From assembly GCA_965220465.1 (NCBI GenBank), contig CBDCPZ010000025.1:124001-188000 (forward strand): DNA of 64,000 nucleotides. Direction: 5' to 3'. The notes below the pieces were generated by a model that ran no database searches, had not been told where the DNA came from, and saw only the letters and a list, made by a program, of their open reading frames with translations. Source of the stretch: JAHDHW01 sp965220465. Lineage in GTDB: Bacteria; Bacteroidota; Bacteroidia; Chitinophagales; Saprospiraceae. Below, piece after piece: positions 39,187 to 47,303 of this stretch; position 1 is the stretch's first letter, and the number at the start of each line of letters is the position of its first letter. A program made the translations under genes and the position numbers.

Positions 39187-39263
39187 ATAAAAACATTTGA
39201 GAATTGAGGTGAGGTTTTCTGATTAAGGGTATATTAAAATGTAACAAGCAACCAATTGTTACT
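39187..39263 (+). promoter_or_regulatory. Leader element copy E
   Basis: AGGTGAGG at 39207 and the inverted repeat TGTAACA (39240-39246), spacer AGCAACCAAT, TGTTACT (39257-39263), at the same +33 offset as the other copies. It lies 186 bases before the ATG at 39393, one base different from copy C, and the two leaders share TTTTTAATCAA, GAAGCATG and ACTTCAACAAAA blocks in order. Confidence 0.8.
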
Positions 39264-39392
39264 AAATCTCAAAAGAATAAATTTCAATTCTAATTCAAAT
39301 TAACCTTTTTAATCAATCATGAAGCATGCTTCAAGTTTTATTTTCCAGTAAGGAAATTTAACAGGAATACACTTCAACAAAACTTTAAAATC

Positions 39393-39797
39393 ATGAAATC
39401 AACAAAATGTTTTTCTTTCACTCCAACCAGTATTATTTTCTCTTTGCTTTTGACCGTTATGGCATTTTCTTTTAATGGTTGTAAAAAAGAGGAAATCAAC
39501 CCACGAAAAGATTTTATCGGTTCTTACCAAATCAATTCAGACAATTGTAGAGGTTCTGCATATTCTCTCACCATCTTGGAATCGGGCCAGCAAATCGAAA
39601 AAATAATTATTAAAAATCTTAATAATGTAAGTGGTTTGTCCCTAACCGCGGTAATAACCGGAAGCAGTTTCGTGGTTGATAATACTTCTTACAATGGACA
39701 AGCTATTACAGGGACTGGACAATTAAACGGAAATGTATTGACGATCAATTATACAGTTGATGGTTTTCCATGTACAGCAAATGGAAATAAACAGTAA
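39393..39797 (+). CDS. Small lipoprotein of unknown function
   Basis: 134 residues. A long N-terminal signal ending in a lipobox-like FNGC (Cys30) is followed by KKEE, typical of Bacteroidota surface lipoproteins. The mature part (about 100 residues) is beta-rich, with DFIGSYQINSDNCRGSAYSL, VSGLSLTAVITGSSFVVDN and TGTGQLNGNVLTINYTVDG, a pattern of small lipocalin-like or META-like lipoproteins that bind ligands or resemble protease inhibitors. Two cysteines in the mature part may pair. It is the only gene of module E. The first three residues after the lipobox are acidic/basic mixed, so inner versus outer membrane sorting is unclear. Confidence 0.68.
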   Translation: MKSTKCFSFTPTSIIFSLLLTVMAFSFNGCKKEEINPRKDFIGSYQINSDNCRGSAYSLTILESGQQIEKIIIKNLNNVSGLSLTAVITGSSFVVDNTSYNGQAITGTGQLNGNVLTINYTVDGFPCTANGNKQ

Positions 39798-40544
39798 TTT
39801 AGAACAAAGTTATAAATTAATTATCGGGGAAAAATAAAATTGTTTTTCTCAATAAGTCACATTTTGGAAGAGTGGAGAGTGGATGCAATAAATAAGCACT
39901 TTACTCCCCTCTTCTTTTAATTTTACTCTACTATTCATTGAATTCATTTCTGTATTAATAAACTTGCATCACAGAAATGAAATAGAAACTCCTACTAAAA
40001 ATTTCTTGGAAGTTGTAAATCAAGTGCCATAAAAGTATCTTGTTCAATGATTGGTAAAACTCGTCAAACTGTCTGTGATATTAATAGGCGTTGTCCTACC
40101 ACTTGGAATAAAAATTCAAATCAGGCTGTTAATAACATCTGAAGAACACTTTGTAGAAAGTGTGCTGATTTGCTTAAAGACCCACAAAATGGCTTAAACG
40201 GAGAAACTCGTTAAAACTATTGGATAGTAATTCCTTTCTTAGATTTGGCATCTTCTTTTTTCTTCATAGCATCCACCTAAAAATAACGGTTAACTGTCTA
40301 CAATAGCAAACAACCTGAAACTTGTTATATCACCGTTACCCATTCTTTAGAAAAACCTTTAACTTTTTTTACTTGAGTGTTCACAAAATAAATTCTCCTT
40401 AGAAAACATTAATAAGACAATTAAATATTAAAATAATATATTTCATAGCAAAAAAGCCGCACAATTGCACCTGTTATATTTCTCTCCTATCCTCTAAATA
40501 ACTGGGCACGGTTTTGTGAATTTAGTTTATAAAATTGTGGATTT
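39798..40544. other. Gene-free region with possible decayed coding sequence
   Basis: About 750 bases without an intact gene. Short coherent stretches (for example TVCDINRRCPTTWNKNSNQA at about 40060-40125 on the plus strand) suggest an old coding remnant but match no family I recognise. No leader element, terminator or transposon end was identified. Confidence 0.45.
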
Positions 40545-40883
40545 ATGTCAAAGCATAGAAAAAGATGGACACCCTCAGAAAAATTAGAAGTCCTCTACTA
40601 TTGCAACTTATGGAGAGCTTCCCAAAAACAAAATACTCGTAGAGAATCCTATCACAGCATCCAGGAAAAAGTAGTTTGTCAGCAATATGAATTTGATCCC
40701 TTTAGAGAATTATTAGCAACCATAAATAGATTTGTTTCTTTAAATAACTTTAAAAAAATTCTTTCCGGAATCGGATACAAATCACCCATTAAATACTTGC
40801 TACAATTAGACATTGACATGAAACAAAATGACCTGGAGGAGGTATTTGATTGTGCTTCCTCTACAGTTTTTTTTATTAATTGA
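40545..40883 (+). pseudogene. Internally deleted transposase remnant (IS3-like)
   Basis: The 112-residue frame begins MSKHRKRWTPSEKLEVLYYC, the start of a transposase helix-turn-helix domain of IS3 OrfA type, and ends with INRFVSLNNFKKILSGIGYK and SPIKYL, resembling the C-terminal end of an IS3-type integrase domain (family pattern YN..R.H..LGY.TP..YL). The DDE core between is missing, so this is a deletion product. The family assignment is from short similarity only and no terminal repeats were found. Confidence 0.5.
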
Positions 40884-40980
40884 GACTTCATCCAGTTTAA
40901 AGGGGGTTGGACCAACGCTTCATTCCTCTTTGTCTCGGTTTTATAATTCAAGTATTTTTTAATTTATTAGAATTAACCCT

Positions 40981-42768
40981 ATGAGAGTTTTAATCCTATT
41001 ACCCTTATTATGCTATTCTATTCTGCTGTCCGCTCAAACCTATGGTGATTACATCGGAGGAGGACATGATCAAGATATAACAGTAACCACAAGCAGTGAT
41101 TTTCAGCCTCCTGGTTGGGAAGAAGTGGCAGAAGGTTCAAACACTTTGGCCATTCCAGGACTTACAGGAAAACTAATCGATACCGGCCGCTTCCTGGCTC
41201 AGGCCTCCATGGGAGCTGACAAAATGACGATCGATTCTGTAGCGAAACTAGATTTTGAAACTTGGATCGATCAACAATTTGCTTTGTCTCCGACCTATGT
41301 TCGACCGCTTATTCAGGAAATATATGATACAACCTTTCAGCGCCATTTGGCGGCTGGAGGTGATTCCCTGGATTTTCCTGAAATCCCTACGAATGAGCAT
41401 TTTGACTACGCCTGGTGGCAGGTCAATATGACAAATGATGACCTTTTGAGACAGCGAATTGCATTTGCACTGAGCGAGATTTTTGTAATTTCTTTCAAGT
41501 CAGAATTGAATCGCTATGGTGAGGGCGTATCAAGTTATTACGATATGTTGGCTGAAAATGCTTTTGGAAATTTTGAGGATATCATGACAGATGTGAGCCA
41601 TCATCCCTGCATGGGCGTTTTTCTCACCCACTTAAATAATCCAAAATCTAATCCTGCTCAGTTCATTCATCCCGATCAAAATTTTGCCCGGGAAATGATG
41701 CAACTTTTCACAATTGGCTTGTACGAATTGAACCAGAACGGCACCAGAGTGCAAGACAATCAAGGTAATGACATTCCGACTTACGATAATGATGACGTCC
41801 AGGAATTTGCTAAAATATGGACAGGACTGGGAGGTGGAGCTACCGTAGAAATGCAAGATACTGTCGTCCCTCCTGAATTTGGTATGGGCACCAATATGAT
41901 AGACATGGCGGAACCGATGGCGATGTATGATGAGCACCACGAACCCGGTGCAAAATATTTATTAAACGGTTTTGTAGTCCCTGCCGGTCAAACAGGAACG
42001 GAAGATGTAAATGTGGCTATCGAACATCTTTTCAATCACCAAAATGTTGGGCCCTTTTTTGGAAAACAATTGATACAAAGATTGGTGAAGTCCAATCCAT
42101 CACCTGCGTATGTCTCCCGTGTTGCTGCTGCATTTAATGATAATGGCGCCGGGGTCAGAGGGGATATGAAAGCAGTGATCAAAGCCGTTTTATTGGATGA
42201 AGAAGCACGTACCTGTGGTTGGTACAATGACCCGGTTCAGGGAAAACTTACAGAGCCGATCATCCGATACACGCATTTTGCAAGAGCCATTGGTGGCATT
42301 AGTGAAGATGGGAAGTTTTGGAATGAAGGTGAGGACTATAACAATGGCGCCGGACAGCATCCGCTGTATTCCTTTTCAGTTTTCAATTTTTATTGGCCGG
42401 ATTTTCAACCAATTGGCCCTATAGCCAATCAGGGTTATGTCGCTCCCGAATTTCAGGTTTTTAATTCGAATACCAGTATCGGCTTTGTGAATTTTGTTAA
42501 TGAATGGGCCGTCAACGAAACGCTTTTAAAGTCAAGTGATGGTGATGAAGATATAGTTTATACAAATTTAGATCATGTAATAACGCATGCGGAAGATACT
42601 GAAGTCCTTATCAACTACTTAGATATTTTACTAATGAATGGAATGCTCAAAGACGATACACGACAAATCATAACGACCATTGTAGACCCCATGAATGACC
42701 CGTATGAAAAAGTGAAATTAACTATTTATTTAATGGCGATCAGCGCAGATTATACCATTTTAAAGTAG
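40981..42768 (+). CDS. DUF1800 family secreted protein
   Basis: 595 residues with signal peptide (MRVLILLPLLCYSILLSAQ). The body carries DUF1800 hallmarks: RFLAQASMGADKMTIDSVAK, FETWIDQQF, RQRIAFALSEIFVIS, HPDQNFAREMMQLFTIGLYE, and VGPFFGKQLIQRLVKSNPSP. The molecular role of DUF1800 is not established; it is regularly encoded beside DUF1501, as here, and both are exported. The 42-base spacing to the next gene implies one operon. It lies just after the transposase remnant. Confidence 0.9.
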   Translation: MRVLILLPLLCYSILLSAQTYGDYIGGGHDQDITVTTSSDFQPPGWEEVAEGSNTLAIPGLTGKLIDTGRFLAQASMGADKMTIDSVAKLDFETWIDQQFALSPTYVRPLIQEIYDTTFQRHLAAGGDSLDFPEIPTNEHFDYAWWQVNMTNDDLLRQRIAFALSEIFVISFKSELNRYGEGVSSYYDMLAENAFGNFEDIMTDVSHHPCMGVFLTHLNNPKSNPAQFIHPDQNFAREMMQLFTIGLYELNQNGTRVQDNQGNDIPTYDNDDVQEFAKIWTGLGGGATVEMQDTVVPPEFGMGTNMIDMAEPMAMYDEHHEPGAKYLLNGFVVPAGQTGTEDVNVAIEHLFNHQNVGPFFGKQLIQRLVKSNPSPAYVSRVAAAFNDNGAGVRGDMKAVIKAVLLDEEARTCGWYNDPVQGKLTEPIIRYTHFARAIGGISEDGKFWNEGEDYNNGAGQHPLYSFSVFNFYWPDFQPIGPIANQGYVAPEFQVFNSNTSIGFVNFVNEWAVNETLLKSSDGDEDIVYTNLDHVITHAEDTEVLINYLDILLMNGMLKDDTRQIITTIVDPMNDPYEKVKLTIYLMAISADYTILK

Positions 42769-42810
42769 GAGTTGATTAAAAAATTTTAAACAACTTCATA
42801 AAGAAAAAAT

Positions 42811-44211
42811 ATGAAACATAAATCAAGAAGAAGTTTTATAAAACAATTTGGCTTAGGTGCTATGGGGCTCAGTGCCGCTTCGTCTATTACCCAGTTAAAA
42901 GCCATGAATGCCGCTTTTCTTAATAATTCGGCTTTCTTCCCACCAAATGATTATAAAGCGATAGTCTGTTTTTACTTTGCTGGCGGTAACGACTCTTTTA
43001 ATATGGTTGTACCTCGTGGTAATCCGGAATACGACGAATATGCAGTTACGCGATCTGACCTGGCCATTGCTCAAAATGAGTTATTGCCAATCACTCCGGT
43101 TACCAGCGATGGGAAACAATATGGTTTGAATCCCGCGATGAGCAACATCCACCAATTGTTCAATACGGGTAAAGTCTCTTTTATAAATAATGTTGGTCCT
43201 CTGATAGAGCCCACGACTAAGGCTGCTTATCAAAACAACAGCGCTCCCATACCATTGGGATTGTTTTCTCATTCGGATCAAATTAAAAACTGTCAAACCG
43301 GGATGCCTCATTTGAGAACGCAATTTGGATGGGGTGGAAGAATGGCGGATTTGCTCAACGATATGAATACCAATCAAAATGTGTCGATGAATATTTCCCT
43401 TGCCGGAACAAATATTTTTCAATACGGAGAAACCCTGGTTGAATTTGCCATTGATCCGTATGGTGGAAGTCCCGGAATTGACGGATATGATCCTCCATCG
43501 ACACCTTTTAATGCCAAAAGGAAAGAAGGAATTGATCTTTTACTCGGGGTAGATCATCCCGACATGTATAAAAAGACCTACAACGATATTCTGAAAAGAA
43601 GCCTTGACGGAAGTATTGAATTCAGGGCAGCGATGGCCCAAATCGGCAATTTGAGCACCTTCTTTTCTGACAACCGGATTTCACAAAGCTTTAAACGAAT
43701 AACCGAAGTGATAAAGGCTCGTGATATTCTAGGATTTAAACGTCAAATATTTTTCGTACAAATGGGTGGTTGGGATATGCATGGAGAATTGATTGATTCT
43801 CACGAAAGGAACCTGACGATCGTTGATAATGCTTTGAATGAATTTCATAATGGATTGAATGAAATTGAAATGTTTGATGGTGTGACGACATTTACGATTT
43901 CAGATTTCGGAAGAACCTTGACCTCCAACGGTAACGGAAGTGACCACGCCTGGGGCGGCAACGCATTGGTAATGGGAGGTGATATCAAGGGCGGTGATAT
44001 GTACGGGACGTTCCCATCTTTGGCTTTGGGAGGAGCGTACGAAGTTCATAATGGCGTCCTGATACCTACTACCTCTAATGATAATTATTTTGCTGAATTG
44101 GCATTGTGGTTTGGCGTTAGTCCGGGGGATTTGAGTACGCTATTTCCGAATATTGGCAACTTTTATGATACGGGGTCTACACCACCTCCTTTGGGTTTTA
44201 TGAATTTGTAG
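42811..44211 (+). CDS. DUF1501 family protein with Tat signal
   Basis: 466 residues. The N-terminus carries a twin-arginine signal (SRRSFIKQFGLGAMGLSAAS), so export is in folded form. Family features include VCFYFAGGNDSFNMVVP near the start, GLFSHSDQIKNCQTG, FVQMGGWDMHGELIDSHERN, and TISDFGRTLTSNGNGSDHAW near the end, a fold related to alkaline-phosphatase/sulfatase proteins with potential metal ligands (D, H, D, H). No activity has been assigned to the family with confidence. It is paired with DUF1800 upstream and followed by a small T9SS protein. Confidence 0.9.
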   Translation: MKHKSRRSFIKQFGLGAMGLSAASSITQLKAMNAAFLNNSAFFPPNDYKAIVCFYFAGGNDSFNMVVPRGNPEYDEYAVTRSDLAIAQNELLPITPVTSDGKQYGLNPAMSNIHQLFNTGKVSFINNVGPLIEPTTKAAYQNNSAPIPLGLFSHSDQIKNCQTGMPHLRTQFGWGGRMADLLNDMNTNQNVSMNISLAGTNIFQYGETLVEFAIDPYGGSPGIDGYDPPSTPFNAKRKEGIDLLLGVDHPDMYKKTYNDILKRSLDGSIEFRAAMAQIGNLSTFFSDNRISQSFKRITEVIKARDILGFKRQIFFVQMGGWDMHGELIDSHERNLTIVDNALNEFHNGLNEIEMFDGVTTFTISDFGRTLTSNGNGSDHAWGGNALVMGGDIKGGDMYGTFPSLALGGAYEVHNGVLIPTTSNDNYFAELALWFGVSPGDLSTLFPNIGNFYDTGSTPPPLGFMNL

Positions 44212-44237
44212 AGGACAGATAACAAGTGCCAGATAAC

Positions 44238-44270
44238 AGAAATCAGCCGTTTACAGTCTGATTTCTAATG
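44238..44270 (+). terminator. Small hairpin between DUF1501 and the T9SS protein
   Basis: AGAAATCAG and CTGATTTCT form a 9-bp stem around an ~11-base loop between the two genes. There is no strong T run, so it may be an attenuator or mRNA-end stabiliser rather than a full terminator. Positions are approximate. Confidence 0.35.
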
Positions 44271-44295
44271 TTAAAAGTCTAAAAATTTCAACAAG

Positions 44296-45051
44296 ATGAA
44301 AAAAACTATAATAATCGCCTTATTTTTTGCTTTTACTTATACAAATATTTCTGCGCAATGCTTTCTTGACCGGCATAATACCACCTGGTATGACGGGTGG
44401 ATTTCCTGTGAGACATCAATGAATCCAAACGCAGTAAGGGGCGAGTCGCATTGGATCTTATATGATTTTAATTACCCCTACGAGTTATTTCAAATGCATA
44501 TCTGGAATACGAATGCACCTGACTATTTAGCGGACGGCATGCAAGATATCGTTATTGATATTTCAAACGATGGCGTTAACTGGACAGAAGTAGGTGAATT
44601 TCAAATTCCAATAGCGGATGGGACATCTACCTATGAAGGACTCGATCTTTATGATTTCGATGGAACAAGCGCTCAATATGTTTTGATTACGGGGCTGACC
44701 AATCACGGAGGTTCTTGCTTTGGCTTGAGTGAAATCAGAATTAATGTGGCTGATGAAATTATAATTTCTGATAATGAACCAGTAGATCCCGCTTGTCTTT
44801 CTGCCAGGATATTTCCCAATCCGGTAAATGAGAGCTCAAAAGCCATTATTTCAGATATTTGCAGCAATGCACCAATCACTTATTCCATTCAGGACATTAC
44901 AGGTAAAATCCTAAAAAGCGGAGAGATCACTCCATCAGCCAATGAGGTGGAATTGGATTTGAATTCATTGTCGATGGTTGCTGGGACTTATATCTTAAGC
45001 TTACAGCAGCAGGATTTGGTTCGAAGATTTAAGATGATGAAAGTGGAATAA
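44296..45051 (+). CDS. Small T9SS cargo with discoidin-like domain
   Basis: 251 residues: signal peptide (IIIALFFAFTYTNISAQ), then about 140 residues resembling an F5/8-type C (discoidin) beta-sandwich (NAVRGESHWILYDFNYPYEL, DIVIDISNDGVNWTEVGEF, YVLITGLTNHGGSCFGLSEI), a carbohydrate or matrix-binding fold. A type A T9SS sorting domain follows (SARIFPNPVNESSKAII ... MVAGTYILSLQQ). It is probably surface-exposed and co-transcribed with DUF1800/DUF1501, 84 bases apart with a weak hairpin between. Its 3' end is followed by a strong terminator into which, or next to which, mobile DNA has inserted. Confidence 0.82.
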   Translation: MKKTIIIALFFAFTYTNISAQCFLDRHNTTWYDGWISCETSMNPNAVRGESHWILYDFNYPYELFQMHIWNTNAPDYLADGMQDIVIDISNDGVNWTEVGEFQIPIADGTSTYEGLDLYDFDGTSAQYVLITGLTNHGGSCFGLSEIRINVADEIIISDNEPVDPACLSARIFPNPVNESSKAIISDICSNAPITYSIQDITGKILKSGEITPSANEVELDLNSLSMVAGTYILSLQQQDLVRRFKMMKVE

Positions 45052-45152
45052 AAACCTTAAAGCGTATTTGATGACAGTCGTTGCCTTCAAGGTTAGAATT
45101 ATCCGGGCAATTCACAAATTGACTATTAATTTTCGCGTAATGAAACATGAGT

Positions 45153-45196
45153 CATCCCGAATTTTCAATAGTTAGAAAATTCGGGATGTTTTTTTT
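45153..45196 (+). terminator. Strong terminator-like hairpin at the left edge of the insertion cluster
   Basis: CATCCCGAATTTT (45153-45165) and AAAATTCGGGATG (45176-45188) pair perfectly, followed by eight T residues (45189-45196). It lies ~100 bases after the 44296 stop. Its left arm is part of the 20-bp sequence repeated in inverted orientation at 48985-49004. Confidence 0.72.
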
Positions 45197-45243
45197 AAGA
45201 ATATGTTTTTTGTTAAGAACTTGTTGATTGTCAATAGTTTCTA

Positions 45244-47058
45244 TACTTTTTGTCTTGACCTCATGTTTCGCGTAAATTAGGATGAGTTTTTAAAACTTCT
45301 AAAGTGCGTTGGTATACATCAGGTGTTCCTAACAATTTTAAAATCGTTTTTTGGTTTTCTTTCAAATGTGTCAACTGAATAATATTTACCTCACCAGTTT
45401 GTAACCAAACTACGGAGATACCTTTGAAGGCACGAAGTATCATGGGGGTTGTAGGCCTATCTGTTTTCCGATTTTTATTTCCTGGATAAATTCCTTTAAG
45501 TTGGCCTCCATTCTTTGATAACTTTATTCTTACATCATATTGTATTAACATTGAAAATCTCATGGCTAAACTTAGTAAACGGATTAGTCCTTTTATTCTT
45601 TCTTCTTTTTTTAAGTATATAGGAAGTAACCCTACATCCCGGTTAATGAGATAGTCAAACAAGTGTTCAATTCTATATTCGTCCCGATAAGATTTTATCA
45701 AATCCGATGTTTCAAACTTGTTTTGTGGAACATTTGTTCCATATAATTGCCAGCCTAGTCTTTTTTGTTTCAGTTCAATCACATCTTCATTTCTTTTTAT
45801 TTTTAGATATAAAGTAATCTTTTGTCGGATTTCTTCCGGACGATTTTTATGTTTTTGTACTCGCCTCTTTTCCAGAGTTTGACTACATTTTACTTTGAAA
45901 CAATCTTCAACTTTATATTGCTTAATAATTGCAGCAACTCGAGCATATAAATCTTTTATTGTCTTAGGATTACGACGACCAGGTTTTGAAATCACCAAGT
46001 TTTGTATTTTCTGTTCAGATTCTGATAATCGATTATTAAAGGATTTGATCAATCCCTGTGCGTAGTGAGGAGAATACACTAGAATCCGACGTTCTTGCCA
46101 CATTATTCCTTTTTCTTGAGCTTTAATCGTTTCGGTCAGTTCGTAAAAATAGGCTGGTTTCCTTTTTGATGCTGTTTGAGTAAAGATACTTGGTAATTTA
46201 TTTATAGCTCCCTTTATTCGATCCAGGTAACTGTGCAATTTTTCCTTTGAAACTTGTTTTTTACTTAATGGGCACAAATAGTAATCTCCTGCCGAATGTA
46301 TCGCTAAACGATTAGGCATACTACACAGTTGAGAATCTCCAACATATAAATTGCCACTTTTTTCAAGCATTGATTGTACCCGTTTTATTACAGATAGATA
46401 ATGATCTACATCTGGGCCACTACCTTTTAGTATATCAACTGCAAGGGGAACTGCCATTGGGTCTAAAGCAGATATCATAACCTTACAAAAGGGTTGATCC
46501 GATCTACGTTGTTTGCTATAACCATGTCGATACAATTCACCTTCATCTCGATATTGGGGAGCATTGAATGAATCGGTACGAACTACCTTTATTTCAGCTT
46601 TTGATTCTCCTTCAACGCGATCTAATTGATATACTTGCAATAGTTTCTTTCCTATTGCCTTCTCAAAGTCGGTCCATTTATCATCTTCACTGAATCGATC
46701 AAGAAGACGAGCTAATCTATCATCACAAAAATCCAAGCTTCGCAATTTCGGTTCCTCTAATATCGCTGCAAGGCTCCGTAAGCGGAGTTCCGCCCAATCC
46801 TCAACATGACTCAGCCGGTGATCTCCTTGGCTAAGGATATAAAGCAACCATCCACATGTAAGTTTCCCTCCACTAATCCCTTTCCAATGACCGTGGTCAA
46901 CAAAGTGGGTATTCAAAATAGAAGATAATTCAATTCGACGTATTTGATTTCCCAACACAGGTAAATCATCAAGGTGTTCTACTAGCATAAACTAAAATTA
47001 AGCACTTTCAAAGAACTTGATTATGTTTACGCGAAAGGTGAGCTTGACACAAAAAGTA
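45244..47058. mobile_element. IS1634-family insertion sequence
   Basis: About 1.8 kb around one intact transposase. Ends 45244-45276 and 47026-47058 are imperfect 33-base inverted repeats sharing TACTTTTTGT outside and TTTCGCGTAAA inside. No target duplication was seen next to these edges, so the exact boundary may be internal (the TTTCGCGTAAA core). Confidence 0.65.
45261..46988 (-). CDS. IS1634-family transposase
   Basis: 575 residues, uninterrupted. The N-terminal DUF4277-type region (MLVEHLDDLPVLGNQIRRIE, SSILNTHFVDHGHWKGISGG) is followed by a DDE-type catalytic core with VVRTDSFNAPQYRDEGEL (first Asp), NLYVGDSQLCSMPNRLAIHS (second Asp) and the C-terminal YRIEHLFDYLINRDVGLLPI (Glu region), the pattern of IS1634 (IS4 superfamily). 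Length matches the family. It is opposite in direction to the flanking genes. The transposase reads through cleanly and all three acidic residues appear present, so the element may be active. Confidence 0.85.
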   Translation of the reverse strand: MLVEHLDDLPVLGNQIRRIELSSILNTHFVDHGHWKGISGGKLTCGWLLYILSQGDHRLSHVEDWAELRLRSLAAILEEPKLRSLDFCDDRLARLLDRFSEDDKWTDFEKAIGKKLLQVYQLDRVEGESKAEIKVVRTDSFNAPQYRDEGELYRHGYSKQRRSDQPFCKVMISALDPMAVPLAVDILKGSGPDVDHYLSVIKRVQSMLEKSGNLYVGDSQLCSMPNRLAIHSAGDYYLCPLSKKQVSKEKLHSYLDRIKGAINKLPSIFTQTASKRKPAYFYELTETIKAQEKGIMWQERRILVYSPHYAQGLIKSFNNRLSESEQKIQNLVISKPGRRNPKTIKDLYARVAAIIKQYKVEDCFKVKCSQTLEKRRVQKHKNRPEEIRQKITLYLKIKRNEDVIELKQKRLGWQLYGTNVPQNKFETSDLIKSYRDEYRIEHLFDYLINRDVGLLPIYLKKEERIKGLIRLLSLAMRFSMLIQYDVRIKLSKNGGQLKGIYPGNKNRKTDRPTTPMILRAFKGISVVWLQTGEVNIIQLTHLKENQKTILKLLGTPDVYQRTLEVLKTHPNLRET

Positions 47059-47303
47059 CCAAAAAAGTCAAGACTATTTTTTCTTTTGGACAATTCTAAG
47101 ATCGATTTAGCAACGTAGTCAAACTCGCTTCGCTCAAACAAGGCTACTTTCACTTCCAATCCCACAAAATCTTCACTAAAAATTGTTACCCAAAATTAAA
47201 AAAGGTCGAATAAAAATTATATCCTTTCGATCGTTAAAAAAGTAATTATAGACCGTGTTTTAATTTGTGGGAAAGGACGGCAAAATACGTGGGCGCGGGT
47301 GCC

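Noticed and set aside
39798..40544. A sixth copy of the leader element
   Set aside because: No AGGTGAGG box or TGTARCA inverted repeat was found in this gap.
42330..42345. GGTGAGG inside the DUF1800 gene as another leader element
   Set aside because: Only the 7-base word matches; the inverted repeat at +33 is absent and it lies within coding sequence.
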